Shown here in pieces: positions 32,763 to 50,954 of a DNA stretch of 64,000 nucleotides. Below the pieces are notes generated by a model that was not told the DNA's origin, ran no database searches, and saw only the letters and a list, made by a program, of their open reading frames with translations. Each line of letters starts with the position of its first letter. Within the stretch, counting starts at the first letter, position 1. The stretch lies in assembly GCA_038025085.1 (NCBI GenBank), contig CM076142.1, positions 13,869,501-13,933,500 on the forward strand, read 5' to 3'. A program made the translations under genes and the position numbers. The DNA is from Tetragonia tetragonoides. Its lineage: Eukaryota > Streptophyta > Magnoliopsida > Caryophyllales > Aizoaceae.

Positions 32763-32939
32763 GGCCCTGTTCTTTTCGTCGATTCCATGCTGTATTCCGT
32801 TCCGTTCCGCGCCGTATTCTGTACTTCATTTTGTCTCACATATTTTTGAATTATCCGCACCGCGCCGTTCCGTTCCGTTCAATTCCAATCCGTTCCGTTC
32901 CTCACCGTCCGGCACCATTCCGTTAAAGAGAACAGGACC
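32763..32939. mobile_element. Tourist-like MITE (PIF/Harbinger type)
   Basis: Terminal inverted repeats GGCCCTGTTCTTTT and, on the other strand, GGTCCTGTTCTCTT enclose 177 bp. The element is flanked by TAA on both sides (32760-32762 and 32940-32942), the three-base target duplication of PIF/Harbinger elements. The interior is rich in ccgttccgttccg. Non-coding. Confidence 0.85.
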
Positions 32940-33406
32940 TAAAAATCTCATTTATGTAGCGACTACGGTTACAGTTGTAGAACAAGCATGTCTCTTAATG
33001 GAGTCTACTAATTGATCATAATAGCGGGATCAAATAAGACTTCACTTATATATGAGCATAGAGGTGATGTTGTTTCAACAAGAAGTAGATATGGGTATCT
33101 TCTTGTAAATGCTCATGAAAAAGGGATGTAGCACATGGCCATAGTGCTTATATATTTTAATCCATAAACGATAATAACAAGTTCTATGTGCATTATTTTT
33201 GTACACTAAACATTAGAAGTTTTAGTTCAATCTTCGGATACCGTTGACTTTGTTAGTGTTACTTAATATATATGCTAAAGTAAAAGTTCAAATTAAGAGA
33301 TACTTTCATTATGTATAAAATTTATTTATTTGAGAGACAACTACTTATTGTCATTCACAAATTAGTGGGGGGATTGTTGGGGAGTTTGTAAGTTGTAACT
33401 GATAAT

Positions 33407-34056
33407 AATAGAGCTATCAAAATTTGATCTGACCCGAAAACTCGATCCACACTGACTCGAAAAGTTTGGGTCATAAACAAAGAATTCCAACTCAAAACCC
33501 AATGCATACCGAACCCGAAAAATCGATATTTTTTGGGTCAAATCTGGGTCGACCCGTTGGACTGAGATGTTCAAAATAAAACAACTCAACATGAGAAAAG
33601 TGGATGCCAAAAGACTTTATCATATCAAATTTTCTTACATATCAACTCACTTTGACATTTATAATTTCATATTTCTCTTAAACAAGGAGTTTTCTAATAC
33701 TAATGAACGATTTTTACTAATTTTTATGTTGGTATAGAGTTTGATACTCGTTGCATTAGTAAAATCTCAATAACAGGTGAAAACTTTACGACATATTTTT
33801 CAAAAAGATTATAACCATATATTTTATGTGTATAGTGTGGAAATTTTTTATTTTAAAATTGAAAATTTTAATTATGCAATTATAACCAAATATAAAAAAT
33901 AAGTGTTCAACCCGTTGGATCGACCCGAACACGAACACATTGGGCCATGAACAAACATTTCTCAACCCGAAAATATAACGACCCGACTTGTTAAATGACC
34001 CGACCGACAGTGACCCCATCCAAACCCGACCTGACTGACCTGTTTGACACCTCTAG
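33407..34056. mobile_element. Non-autonomous element with GACCCG-rich ends
   Basis: The left edge TAGAGCTATCAAAATTTGAT and the complement of the right edge, TAGAGGTGTCAAACAGGTCA, form imperfect inverted ends, each followed inward by gacccga-type sequence. The interior contains tgggtcgacccg and cgacccgaacacg stretches and no open frame. This pattern is common to dispersed plant MITE-like repeats. Confidence 0.5.
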
Positions 34057-34177
34057 ACAATAAGAGAGTCCCACATTTGTGGGAGTTGGAGAATAGACGG
34101 ATTCCCAAGTTAATTAGTTAATTAATTAATTTGACAGTTATCAGTAACCGCCATTATTCAATAGGGGTGTGTGTGTG

Positions 34178-34648
34178 TCTAGGAGTGTAGCTGAGTCGAG
34201 CCGACTCGGTAAGCCTTCGGGCTCGGCTTGAGCTCGGATCAAACCTAGCTCAAGCCGAGTCCGAGCCGAGCCCGAGTCTACTATGGATCGGCTCGGTCAG
34301 CTCGATTGGCTTGATTTAGTTGATTTTTCTCTCTATTCGAATAAAACCATTCAATATATTTTAGAGATATCTTATTTTTTAAGGTTTTTTTTTTTCATAT
34401 GAGATATTGCAAGGGGTCAATTATAGTCAAATTCAATTGCAATTTATTTTAAATCACTTTTTTCTAACGTTTGTAATGATGAGTTTGAATTTGTGCAGAG
34501 CCAAACCGAGCCGAGCCACAAGCCTAAATCGAGTCAAGTCCGAGCCTTGATTTTTCTGACTCGGCGAGCTTCAAGCCGAGCCAAAACAAACTGAGCCGAG
34601 TCCGAGCAAGCCTAGCTTGGGTTCGACTCGGCTCGTTTACACCCCTAG
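34178..34648. mobile_element. Non-autonomous element with GAGCCGAG-rich ends
   Basis: Begins ctaggagtgtagctgagtcgagccgactcgg and ends ggctcgtttacacccctagg. The inverted ends TAGG(A/G)GTGTA and the gagccgagcc-rich subterminal arrays match a widespread kind of plant MITE. The centre is AT-rich and non-coding. Confidence 0.6.
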
Positions 34649-35009
34649 GTGTGTCTGTTGGTTGTATCTTTAGAGTCTATAAATATATGGCAGAGCGTTA
34701 TTTTTCTCTCTATCCAACTATATCATTTAGGGGGCTTGTTGTATCCCTGAGAAAATTGCCCTTAATAGTGGGAAAATATGTTCCATTAAGAAAAGTGAAT
34801 CAGATCTCAAGCCTTAATAATCATATATACTGTATATTTCGCTCTTCGTTTTGTTTTAACACTTACAGTTCATATATATGGGTGTTGTAATCATAATTAA
34901 TACCCTAAATCACCCCAGAATTTTGAAACATAATTTAATATTTGCATTTGTAATGATTATTGTTATTGTATTTGAAGTGTATTAATTAACTTTAATTACA
35001 AAAATCTAG

Positions 35010-35243
35010 GTATTTGTTGGGGGCTATGGAGCCAAACTGGCGGCAATTTCTGCACTAAGTAATGCAGGTAGAGTACCACCCTCATTGTCGGTACGGGAAC
35101 TGATACATCATTGTCCTGGAGGTGGGATTACTCTGGAGGGTTTGGAGTATATTAAAATACATGGTTATCCGATGAAAAGAACTACCTCTTTATCGGTGTA
35201 AAAAATAAACACCCACCCCAACCAACAGTGGTACGATTCAACC

Positions 35244-35276
<33 letters not shown>

Positions 35277-35493
35277 TTTTTTTTTTTTGAGTGAAATTAT
35301 TATTATTATTTTTTTATTATTACGATTATCATTATTATTACACTAAAATAATGTCTTTTATTTTATTTTCAGCCAAAACATTTTATAGATGGATGGGCCA
35401 TTGAAGACAATGAGGAATCAATGCTAAAACCACTCAAGAAACATGCATTAGTTGTTTCTCTGTTGTATGTATCTGGAATACTCGCAGTCACTA
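35010..35493 (+). pseudogene. Papain-like (C1A) cysteine protease fragment
   Basis: Two exon-like pieces: 35010-35195 (after acceptor ctag, ending before GTGTAA) and 35373-35493 (after acceptor ttcag). The first reads AAISALSNAGRVPPSLSVRE then LIHHCPGGG and GLEYIKIHGYP, parallel to the C1A pattern AAIE..., LSEQELVDC, GC.GG, .A..YI...GG. The second reads IDGWAIEDNEESMLKPLKKH then ALVVSL, like the C1A block before the active histidine (VP.N.E..L..AV..QPV.V.I). The catalytic Cys region has no GSCWAF (it reads VFVGGYGAKLA), and no His/Asn active-site exon follows because a repeat begins at 35495. A dead fragment. Its position among cystatin-like genes is notable but may be chance. Confidence 0.6.
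35246..35345. repeat. TTA/ATT microsatellite in the protease pseudogene intron
   Basis: Runs of att/tta, broken by a T tract and ttgagtgaa, lie between the two protease exon pieces. Confidence 0.8.
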
Positions 35494-35690
35494 GGGTTAC
35501 AAACACGACACGAACGCCACCCTAAATGTGTGAGATAAACACATATATGAACATGACACGACTCGAATACGCATCTGACATGATTGGACCAATGTGTCTT
35601 AAAATTTAATCATCATTAATTTCATATTAAATTTGTGTATTTTAAGATTTATACAAAATTAAACACGACACGACCCAACACGACCTCTTT
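35494..35690. mobile_element. Small dispersed repeat with ACACGAC ends
   Basis: Edges agggttacaaacacgacacg and, inverted, agctatcaaagaggtcgtgttgggtcgtgtcg are alike in layout, with acacgac-type subterminal repeats. A related sequence is at about 36425-36585. This is the same broad class of MITE-like repeat as at 33.4 kb. It cuts the protease fragment short. Confidence 0.45.
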
Positions 35691-35699
35691 GATAGCTGT

Positions 35700-36820
35700 A
35701 AATTACAGTATACTGGTTTAGCCATTATTTATCCCTCTTATTTTTGTCTAATACTATACGGATTGGTACTATATTTATAAATTTGATTAGCTTGTTTTAT
35801 AATAAAAGAATCATAAAATTTAAAGAGAATATATGGGATCACTGATAGTTCTTGGCTATTGAGATGTGCAATTACCATAAAAAGATCAGGGAAAGATGAA
35901 TATTTTTTGACATATTTAATTATTGTTTAAGTTGCAGATTTAATTTTTGTTTTTCAAAATATCTACATAGTTTATAATAATGTATAAATTTAAGATTTAT
36001 ATATCAAACTTAGTTTTGTATATGCCCCACAAATATCGATCCTGATAATTAGGATTATACCCAGATAATGGATAAGAACAAAGTGGCCACACGGTTTGGC
36101 TATGACACTTTTATCCCCAAAACATGACCGGGCGTTGAGTTAAAATTTTGGTTGGTGAAGAATCAATAGAAAATAAAGTGCGCAAACAAGGGCTATGGAC
36201 ATGTCCTTTGAAACTTGAATGTGGCTGGGTTAGAGAAAGCAGTGACTGCTCGCAGATTAGAATGATTAATGTGGTATTTTGAGTAATTGGTAAATAAATT
36301 TGGATACGACTTATTTAGCATTATTTCAATATTGTTATATTCAGATTTAAAGGAGCCAGCACAAGTAAGAAAAAGAGGAAAACAGGGATCCGAAAACCAA
36401 GAGTCGTGACTGATATTACTGTTAGAGTTTTTAATGTTTGACACGACACAATAACACGACTCGAAATTTGTGAGATAAACACGAACACGAATAAACTGAA
36501 TCTGACACGATAACACCAATTTATCTCAAAATGAGTTACACGAAACCAAACCCAACACGACCAAACACGATCTATTGAACAATTCTACTTACGACTTCCT
36601 TACTGACGAAACGTGAAAAAATTACATTTAGTGAATGATAACTTTTTTAGGGGACGACCATGATATGAGAGGTTATGTCGTTTGTGTGGGGCCGGATTCT
36701 CAGATTTTTAAGATTAGGACCCGGAAATCGTCGCGTTAGTGTCGGTGACGCGTGAAACTGAGATTTATAAGGTTTTGTTGGAAACTACAGAGTCTCTAAC
36801 AGCTGTCTACCGGTAACGAA
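35700..36820. other. Intergenic DNA upstream of copy 3
   Basis: AT-rich DNA with one more acacgac-type repeat (about 36425-36585). No exon-like frame, tRNA or element with clean ends was recognised in the rest. Confidence 0.4.
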
Positions 36821-36823
36821 AAC

Positions 36824-37075
36824 GCGTTTTTTTAACGAACAGAAAAAAACCGCGTTTAATTCAAACAAGAGGAGGAAAAACGAGTTTAAGTCAAAGAAAT
36901 AAAATTAAGTTCTAGGAAACAACTGTCACCAGTAAAGCAAACGGTTTTATTCAACAAAGAGACAAAAAAATCACTTTTTAGTCAAACAAGAGTAGGAAAA
37001 ATGCGTAGTCAAACAGGAGGAGAAAAACATGTTTAAGTCAAACAATATCAGGAAAAACGCGTTTTGGTTGGAGAA
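36824..37075. repeat. Degenerate tandem array just upstream of copy 3
   Basis: Units of roughly 30-40 bp follow the pattern gaggaggaaaaacgcgtttaagtcaaac, with variants acgagttt, atgcgtag and acatgttt. Several units carry ACGCGT or close relatives. The array ends about 30 bp before the E2F-like site of copy 3. Confidence 0.6.
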
Positions 37076-37105
37076 ACGGAAAAACCAAACCAAAGAATGC
37101 ACTCG

Positions 37106-37113
37106 TTCGCGCC
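37106..37113 (+). promoter_or_regulatory. Decayed E2F-type site in the copy 3 promoter
   Basis: TTCGCGCC followed by AATTT aligns with the TTTCGCGCCAATTT of copy 2 at the same distance from the first exon. One consensus T is lost. Confidence 0.4.
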
Positions 37114-37914
37114 AATTTCACAAATTGGAAAACTCTCTCTCTCTCTCCTTCACGAATCACTCACCGCCAAATTAAAACTCCTTGCACTGATTTTCTCTCT
37201 CCACTCTCCAGTACCACCTCTCTTCTTCTTTTTTTTTTCAATGCTATGTCTTCCTCTTAATTGTTTCTCTTTTCTCATATTTTTATATTATTCTCAATCA
37301 TCTCACTCAATTTCACTCTCTTTTCCTTTCATATTTCTTTCTCTTTTTCCAATATCTTATTTCTTTTCAATTTTTCTATATGAGTAACATGATTTCAATG
37401 CCAAAAAGTCATAATTTGATTACAAAACGTCATAATATAATCAATCTAGGAGTTAGTTTTAATCAATTCCACTTTGGACATCAATTTAGTTGTTCTCGCA
37501 ATCTAGGGTTTTGCTACGAGAAACCCTAATAGGCCAAACACAACCACACTCACCAAAAAAAAAAAATTTAACTATTTGGGTCGGTTTAAATTGGGTTGTT
37601 TTGAATTGGGTATTTGCTCTAATTGGAAATGTATGAGATATTGTGAATGATCTGACAACCAAGCTGGTTTAGGATGGGAATTAAGGGAGGTCTTAAGAAC
37701 CCCATCCCTGCCACTTGTGAAAATCTATGTTTATGTTATATATTTCTATAATAACTCTTGGATGATTTACTTGCATGTCATTAGGAAATAAAAGACTGAA
37801 TTGAGATTCTAACATTGAAATCCTTTTATGGTGTGTTTGGATACTTGAAATTGTAATAATGGATTTGAGTTGAATTTGTTCTTGAAAACCTAATCTATTA
37901 TATCTAATCTAATA

Positions 37915-39824
<1,910 letters not shown>

Positions 39825-39825
39825 T

Positions 39826-41430
39826 GTGTGTGTATATATATTTGGGTAAAAGTGCTGGTGATGTGACATTTGTCAACTCCTTATTGGCTATTGTATTTTT
39901 TTTTTTTTTTGGTCATTATGGCCTTTATGGTGATCTTTAAGTTATTGTATTAAATGACTAGCCAAAAAAAAAAGTTATTATATTAAATGTCTTATTAATT
40001 AAAAGTATCTATTTAATACTTCAACATTTTTAATTTGGGTCATCAATCATATTAAGTTTTATAATTATAAGTATTAGAGCACTTCATTTCACCACTTTTA
40101 TTCAGTTTTATAATTGTGGGCAAAAATAAATATTTTGACGTAGCAAAATATAGCCTAATTTTAGATAAGCGCGTGTAATGTGATGAGGGTCACATATAGA
40201 CTCATCCTTTTTATTAAGAAATATATTGTGGTTATTACGTAGTAGGTGATATTTGACTAATATTTGCTGCGATAAGGGTAAGTAATATGACAACAAATAT
40301 GTGACTAATATTTGTTTGCCTAATTTACGGGGATAAGCACATGTTATGTAACAATGGTCACATATAAAGTCATTATTTTCAAGTTATAATATATAGCTGT
40401 GGGTATTACATGGCAGATGATATTTGACTAATATTTGCGGGGATAAGCGCAGGTTATGTGACAATTAACATGTGACTAATATTTGTGTAATATAGTAAGT
40501 GTAGGTATATAATTTTGGGTAAGATCGTAGATAACATGACTAGTGTCCCAATCTGATTAGTCATTTATTATTATTTTTTTGTTTTTATTTTGGCGAGTAA
40601 TTAGGAATATATTTTAGTAATTGTTATAGCTATTCATATTCTTTTTATTTATTTTTAGTTAGAATTACATTGAAACAATCTAAAATGACATTAATGTCCA
40701 GTTTTAATGTTTTGAACACAATAAAATTTTTACTAGGTATAGATCAGATGATGAATATCTGGGGGAATAGGATGCACATAATATAATAAGGTTTATAAAT
40801 AGTTGTTGGTATAAGTGCAGTCAACATACAAGTGTCACATTTTAATAAATTTCATACAATTTTCCCTTTTCTCTAGATGGTGAGTTGTCGCTATTTTTTT
40901 CTAATTGAAAGAAGGTTAGTCTTTCAATTTTTAGATTTCAATTAGTGAAATACATGCATATTAAAAGACAGTTTGATCAAAGCGATGGTTGTTTAATTAC
41001 AAAAATAATTATATTAGTTGGTTTAAGAGTAGGTTACGAGAAAATTGAATATTGTTTGTGAGGATATTTATTGTTAATATGACAAGCTTCAAATATTTAA
41101 TTATGTTTGATGTTTGAGGCCTTGAGGGTATAAACACAAGTTAAATAAGATTAAATAAATTGACAAGGGTCACATTTTGAGTGACATTTTATTAAGTTAT
41201 ACATATGATATATAATTGCAAGTACTTATGTGACAAGTGACTCATATTATTTTATTTTTTAAGTAGGAGAATTATTAGTGATATGACATGTGTAAAATTT
41301 CGACCAATCACTACGTACTTTCACTATTCTATACATACCTATACATAATTTAAAAAATTCAGAAATTAATTTGAACATAAAAATTTAGTGATAATTTGGT
41401 CGTCCATGCGTAGCACGGGTAAAGTCCTAG
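39826..41430 (+). mobile_element. Helitron-like element, 5' end uncertain
   Basis: The right end is CATGC-GTA-GCACG, spacer and CTAG (41427-41430) before T, a slightly imperfect Helitron 3' end. The left side (tatatatatttgggtaaaagtgctgg) resembles the TC-(AT)n-AAAAGTG start of the family, but no A/TC junction is clear. The interior has repeated blocks such as gcgggataagcgcaggttatgtgac (about 40150, 40330 and 40450). Confidence 0.55.
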
Positions 41431-41432
41431 TA

Positions 41433-46791
<5,359 letters not shown>

Positions 46792-46908
46792 TAAAGCCTT
46801 AAAATTGGAGAATTTCTAACTACACCCCTCCACCTTGGCATTTCAAATACTTCTCCCTCCTTCATTTTCTTCTGTTGAAATTCACAATTTCAATTTGAGT
46901 ATCCAAAG
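46792..46908. other. Short host segment between Helitrons and gypsy LTR
   Basis: About 117 bp with no match to exons 2 or 3 of the other copies. Probably remaining intron 1 of copy 3 or an old insertion. Confidence 0.35.
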
Positions 46909-47010
46909 TGATATGAGATTTCTAGAATAATCAATTGAAGAAATCTCTAGCAATAACAATGGAACTCAAGAATAAGAACTGAGCTCGATTTATTATTTGC
47001 AATGGCGAAT

Positions 47011-47097
<87 letters not shown>

Positions 47098-47338
47098 ACA
47101 GAGAGTTACAGAGATAATTACAGATAGAGAAAAGAGAAGTGTTTATGATTATCAAGATAATGAACTACTACAGCTAATTCTGTTTATATAGCTACAGTAC
47201 TAACAGAATTCTCTAACAACCTTGGCTAACAACTTCTGTAAGAAGCCTAACAAACTTATACGTACACGTTACAGACACGTGCAACTAAAATGCATATAAA
47301 ATTCCATCCTCCTTAAAGAAAATCCTTGTCTCAAGGAT

Positions 47339-48001
47339 TTAAGACATGTCAAAGCCAGGAAACCTTGCAGCCAGATCATCATATTGCTCCCAAGTTGCAT
47401 CTTCAGGAGTGCCATTTTGCCATTGGATCAGGACATACACGTCAGCACCATTGCCTTTCTTCATCATTTTTCTACTCAAAATCATAAGGGGCTCTTTTGC
47501 AATTAATCCTTGATCATCCATTGTAGGAAGCTGACCTTGTACTGGAGCAGATCCTATATGCTTCTTGAGTTGAGAAACATGAAACACTGGGTGGATTTTG
47601 GAATTTGCTGGCAACTCCAATTTATAAGCAACCTGTCCTATTTTCTCAATCACCAAAAATGGCCCAAAGAATTTAGCTGACAGTTTATGTTGTTTTCCTC
47701 CCCTTAATGAAACTTGTCTGTGAGGTTGCAGCTTGAGATACACCCAATCCCCCAACAAGAATTCCCTATCACTTCTGGTTTTATCAGCTATTGCCTTCAT
47801 TCTGGACTGATCTCTCTCTAAATGAAACTTCAGCAGTGTAATAGCCTCTTCTCTAGTAGTAAGTGATCTGTCTACTGCCTCAACATTACTCTCACCAGCA
47901 ACATAAGGGACATGCAGAGGAGGAGTCTGACCATACAAAATTTCATAGGGAGTGGTTTGTATTGAATTATGAAAATTGGTATTATACCAAAATTCTTCCA
48001 A
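47339..48001 (-). pseudogene. Gypsy integrase C-terminal part with chromodomain-like end
   Basis: Open for 220 codons. NSIQTTPYEILYGQTP is the end of the integrase core, FLLGDWVYLKLQPHRQ and HPVFHVSQLKKHIG are the GPY-type region, and VLIQWQNGTPEDATWEQYDD is a chromodomain-type ending. It stops at 47339 in FPGFDMS. A stop separates it from the core fragment upstream. Confidence 0.85.
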
Positions 48002-48097
48002 GGATAATCACCTGACCCAAGCCTTGGGTTTGTCACCTGTCATGCACCTGAGGTAACACTCAAGGCACCTGTTGACCACCTCAGTTTGGCCATTACT

Positions 48098-48373
48098 CTA
48101 AGGGTGATAAGTTGTTGACATGTGCAGAGCTACCTTGAGCAATCCAAAAAGTTCCTTCCAAAAAAGACTAAGGAAAACCTTGTCCCTGTCACTTATAATG
48201 GTAGCAGGCAATCCATGCAACTTGTAGACATTGTCTAAGAAGACTCTGGCAACTGTTGCAGCTGTAAAAGGATGTGACATAGGAATAAAGTGACTGTATT
48301 TACTTAATCTGTCAACCATCACGAAAATGACAGTCTTGCCTTCTAAAGAAGGTAGAGCCTCAACAAAATCCAT
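48098..48373 (-). pseudogene. Gypsy integrase core fragment
   Basis: Contains MDFVEALP and VMVDRLSKYSHFIP (first catalytic Asp) and IISDRDKVFLSLFWKELF (second Asp). Ends in a stop where the normal protein continues to the catalytic Glu. Confidence 0.85.
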
Positions 48374-48703
48374 ACTAATGTCAGTCCATACTCTAGAAGG
48401 GATAGGTAGTGGTTGTAATAAGCAAGGATAGGCACTCAGATCAGGTTTGCAGCGCTAGAAAACATCACAATTCCTCACAAATTGCTTGACATACTTCCTC
48501 AAACCCTTCCAGTAAAATAAGGAACTAATTCTTTTTGTGGTAGCATGTACCCCAGAGTGTCCACCAACAGGTTCACAGTGAAAATGAGTGAGAATTTTTG
48601 TTCTAAGATTGTCATCGCCACCAACTACCAATCTTCCCTTCTTCCTAAGCTCTCCATTGTTCCAAGTAAACTTGCTATTTACTTGGGAACCAGCCCGTAA
48701 CTT

Positions 48704-50230
48704 CTATATAAGGTCTTGTAGACTGAGATCTTGGCTCCAGCTATGGTAGATGAGCCGCAGAAGATCAGAATTCACAGAAAAGACCAGCAAGGTTTGCTGT
48801 TCAGGTCCATGCATTCTTGACAAGGCGTCAACAGCCACATTGTCACAACCTTTCTTGTAAGAAATTTCATAATCAAAGCCAATTAGCTTAGGGAGCCATT
48901 TAATTTGAAATGGAGTGGTGAGTCTTTGATCATGCAAGTATTTCAGGCTAAAATGGTTTGTCTTGATCTTAAAATGCATGTCCAGTAAATATGGCCTCCA
49001 CTTCTCTAATGCAAAGATGATGGCCAGCAGCTCCTTTTCATATGTAGAAAGAGCTTGTTGTCTGAGAGATAGAGCTTTACTGAGGAAAGCTATAGGATAA
49101 CCTCTTTGCATTAAGACAGCACCTAGACCAGTACCTGAGGCATCTGTCTCAACTACAAATTCCTCCTTAAAGTCAGGGAGAGCCAAAACTGGGGCAGAAA
49201 TCAAGGCCTCCTTCAGGGATTCAAATGCCAACTGAGCTTCCTCACACCAAGCAAAAGCATTCTTTTTAAGCAATTGTGTTAATGGCTTGCTAATGCAAGC
49301 ATACCCTTTAATGAACCATCTGTAATAACCAGTAAGGCCCAAAAAACCTCTTAATCGCTTAATGGTAGTAGGTACAGGAAAGTCCTTCATTGCAGAGATC
49401 TTGTGAGGGTCGGTAGAAACCCCTGCTGCAGTGATAATATGCCCAAGGTACTCTACTTGAGCAGTACCAAATACACACTTGCTCATTTTTGCAAATAGAG
49501 CATGCTTCCTCATAATTTCCAGAACCATTCTCAAATGCTCTAAGTGTGTTTCCATGGTAGGACTATACACTAATATGTCATTAAAGAAAACCAGTGTGAA
49601 CTTCCTCAAGAAAGGAGCAAAAATGGAGTTCATTAAGCTTTGAAATGTGGATGGAGCATTTGTAAGTCCAAAAGGCATGACAAGGTACTCATAATGCCCT
49701 GTGTGTGTTCTAAAAGATGTCTTGGGTATGTCATCAACATTCATTCTAATCTGGAAGTATCTAGACCTCAAATCCAGCTTAGAAAAAACCATTGCTCCAT
49801 GCAACTCATCTAAAATTTCTTCAATGACAGGAATTGGAAATCTGTCTTTAATTGTAAACTTGTTAAGTTCCCTATACTCCACATACATGCGCCAACTCCC
49901 ATCCTTCTTCTTCACCATGACAATGGGAGAAGAGTATGGACTAGTACTATCCCTGATAACTCCAGATTCTAGCAATTCTTTAACCATTTGTTCAATGGCA
50001 TCTTTTTGGGTAGGTGGATGCCTATATGGTTTCAAGTTAATAGGAGTGGTTCCTTCTATTAATGGAATTCTGTGATCATGAGCCCTAGAAGGTGGTAAAG
50101 TAGAAGGTATAGCAAATATATCCTGAAATTCTGTCAAGAGAGGTTGCAGGATAGAGTCAGTTACCTGCTGTTTTTCAGCATTCACAGCAAATAAAGATGC
50201 TGACTGTAGTGGTACTAGGCACATATGCAT
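48704..50230 (-). pseudogene. Gypsy reverse transcriptase and RNase H
   Basis: 508 open codons. RT motifs: VKKKDGSWRMYVEYRELNK, FSKLDLRSRYFQIRM (motif A), MPFGLTNAPSTFQ (motif B) and FFNDILVYS where active elements have Y-x-D-D. Loss of the first Asp of that pair should abolish polymerisation. The thumb and connection region is followed by RNase H with VVETDASGTGLGAVLM and a YEKELLAI motif. It ends at a stop before the integrase zinc finger. Confidence 0.92.
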
Positions 50231-50365
50231 GCAAGAGAGCTCAGCAGACTACAGTTCCTTGGACATTTTTTTGCCAGTGATCCATTGTAAAGCAGATTGA
50301 GTGGAACCTCTCAAACACACCTTTTTCCCATTGTATGTGTATTCCATGAGCAACTTCTTGAAGTC

Positions 50366-50833
50366 CTAGTGTACCAGGCCTAGTGTACTAAGCCATTGGA
50401 TCCGAAGGACCATCTCACAACCTCCAAGAGGAAGTAGCATCACATCAGTGGTGTAGCTATCCCCTTGCAACTTCCAGCTAAACCCTTTACACATGGCAGA
50501 GCTAGTGATGTTGTTTCCATCAGCAACTGAGACTTGCAATGGGCAGGTATGACTGATTTGGCACCCCAGTTTCTTGACTAAATTGACATCCAAGAAGTTG
50601 TGGGTACTTCCTGAGTCAAAGAGGATGTGAATCATCTGGTTTTTAGCCTGTCCTCTAACCCTCATTGTGTGATAGGTGTTCATTCCAGCAAGAGCATTCA
50701 AAGAGATCTGTGGCACAACCTCCACTTCACTACTACTGATAGGGTTTTCATATTCAGTGGAACAACCTCCATTGTATTCTTCTGCAGAATTACTTCCCAA
50801 TTCCTCCATCTCCATTTCACCCACCACCTCCAA
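50366..50833 (-). pseudogene. Gypsy aspartic protease
   Basis: Contains ILFDSGSTHNFLD, the retropepsin active site (D-S-G here), followed by VADGN and IQWLSTLG, the pattern of plant Ty3/gypsy proteases. A stop follows at 50366 before the RT frame. Confidence 0.85.
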
Positions 50834-50954
50834 ACAAAAGGATTGTCCTGTACACTTATGGCTTGGGACATATTTTTCATCACTGGTAAAAACAAAGGTT
50901 TTTTTGCTCTTTTTTCCTCAATTTCTCTCTGACTGAGGGTTCTTTTGGGTCTTG

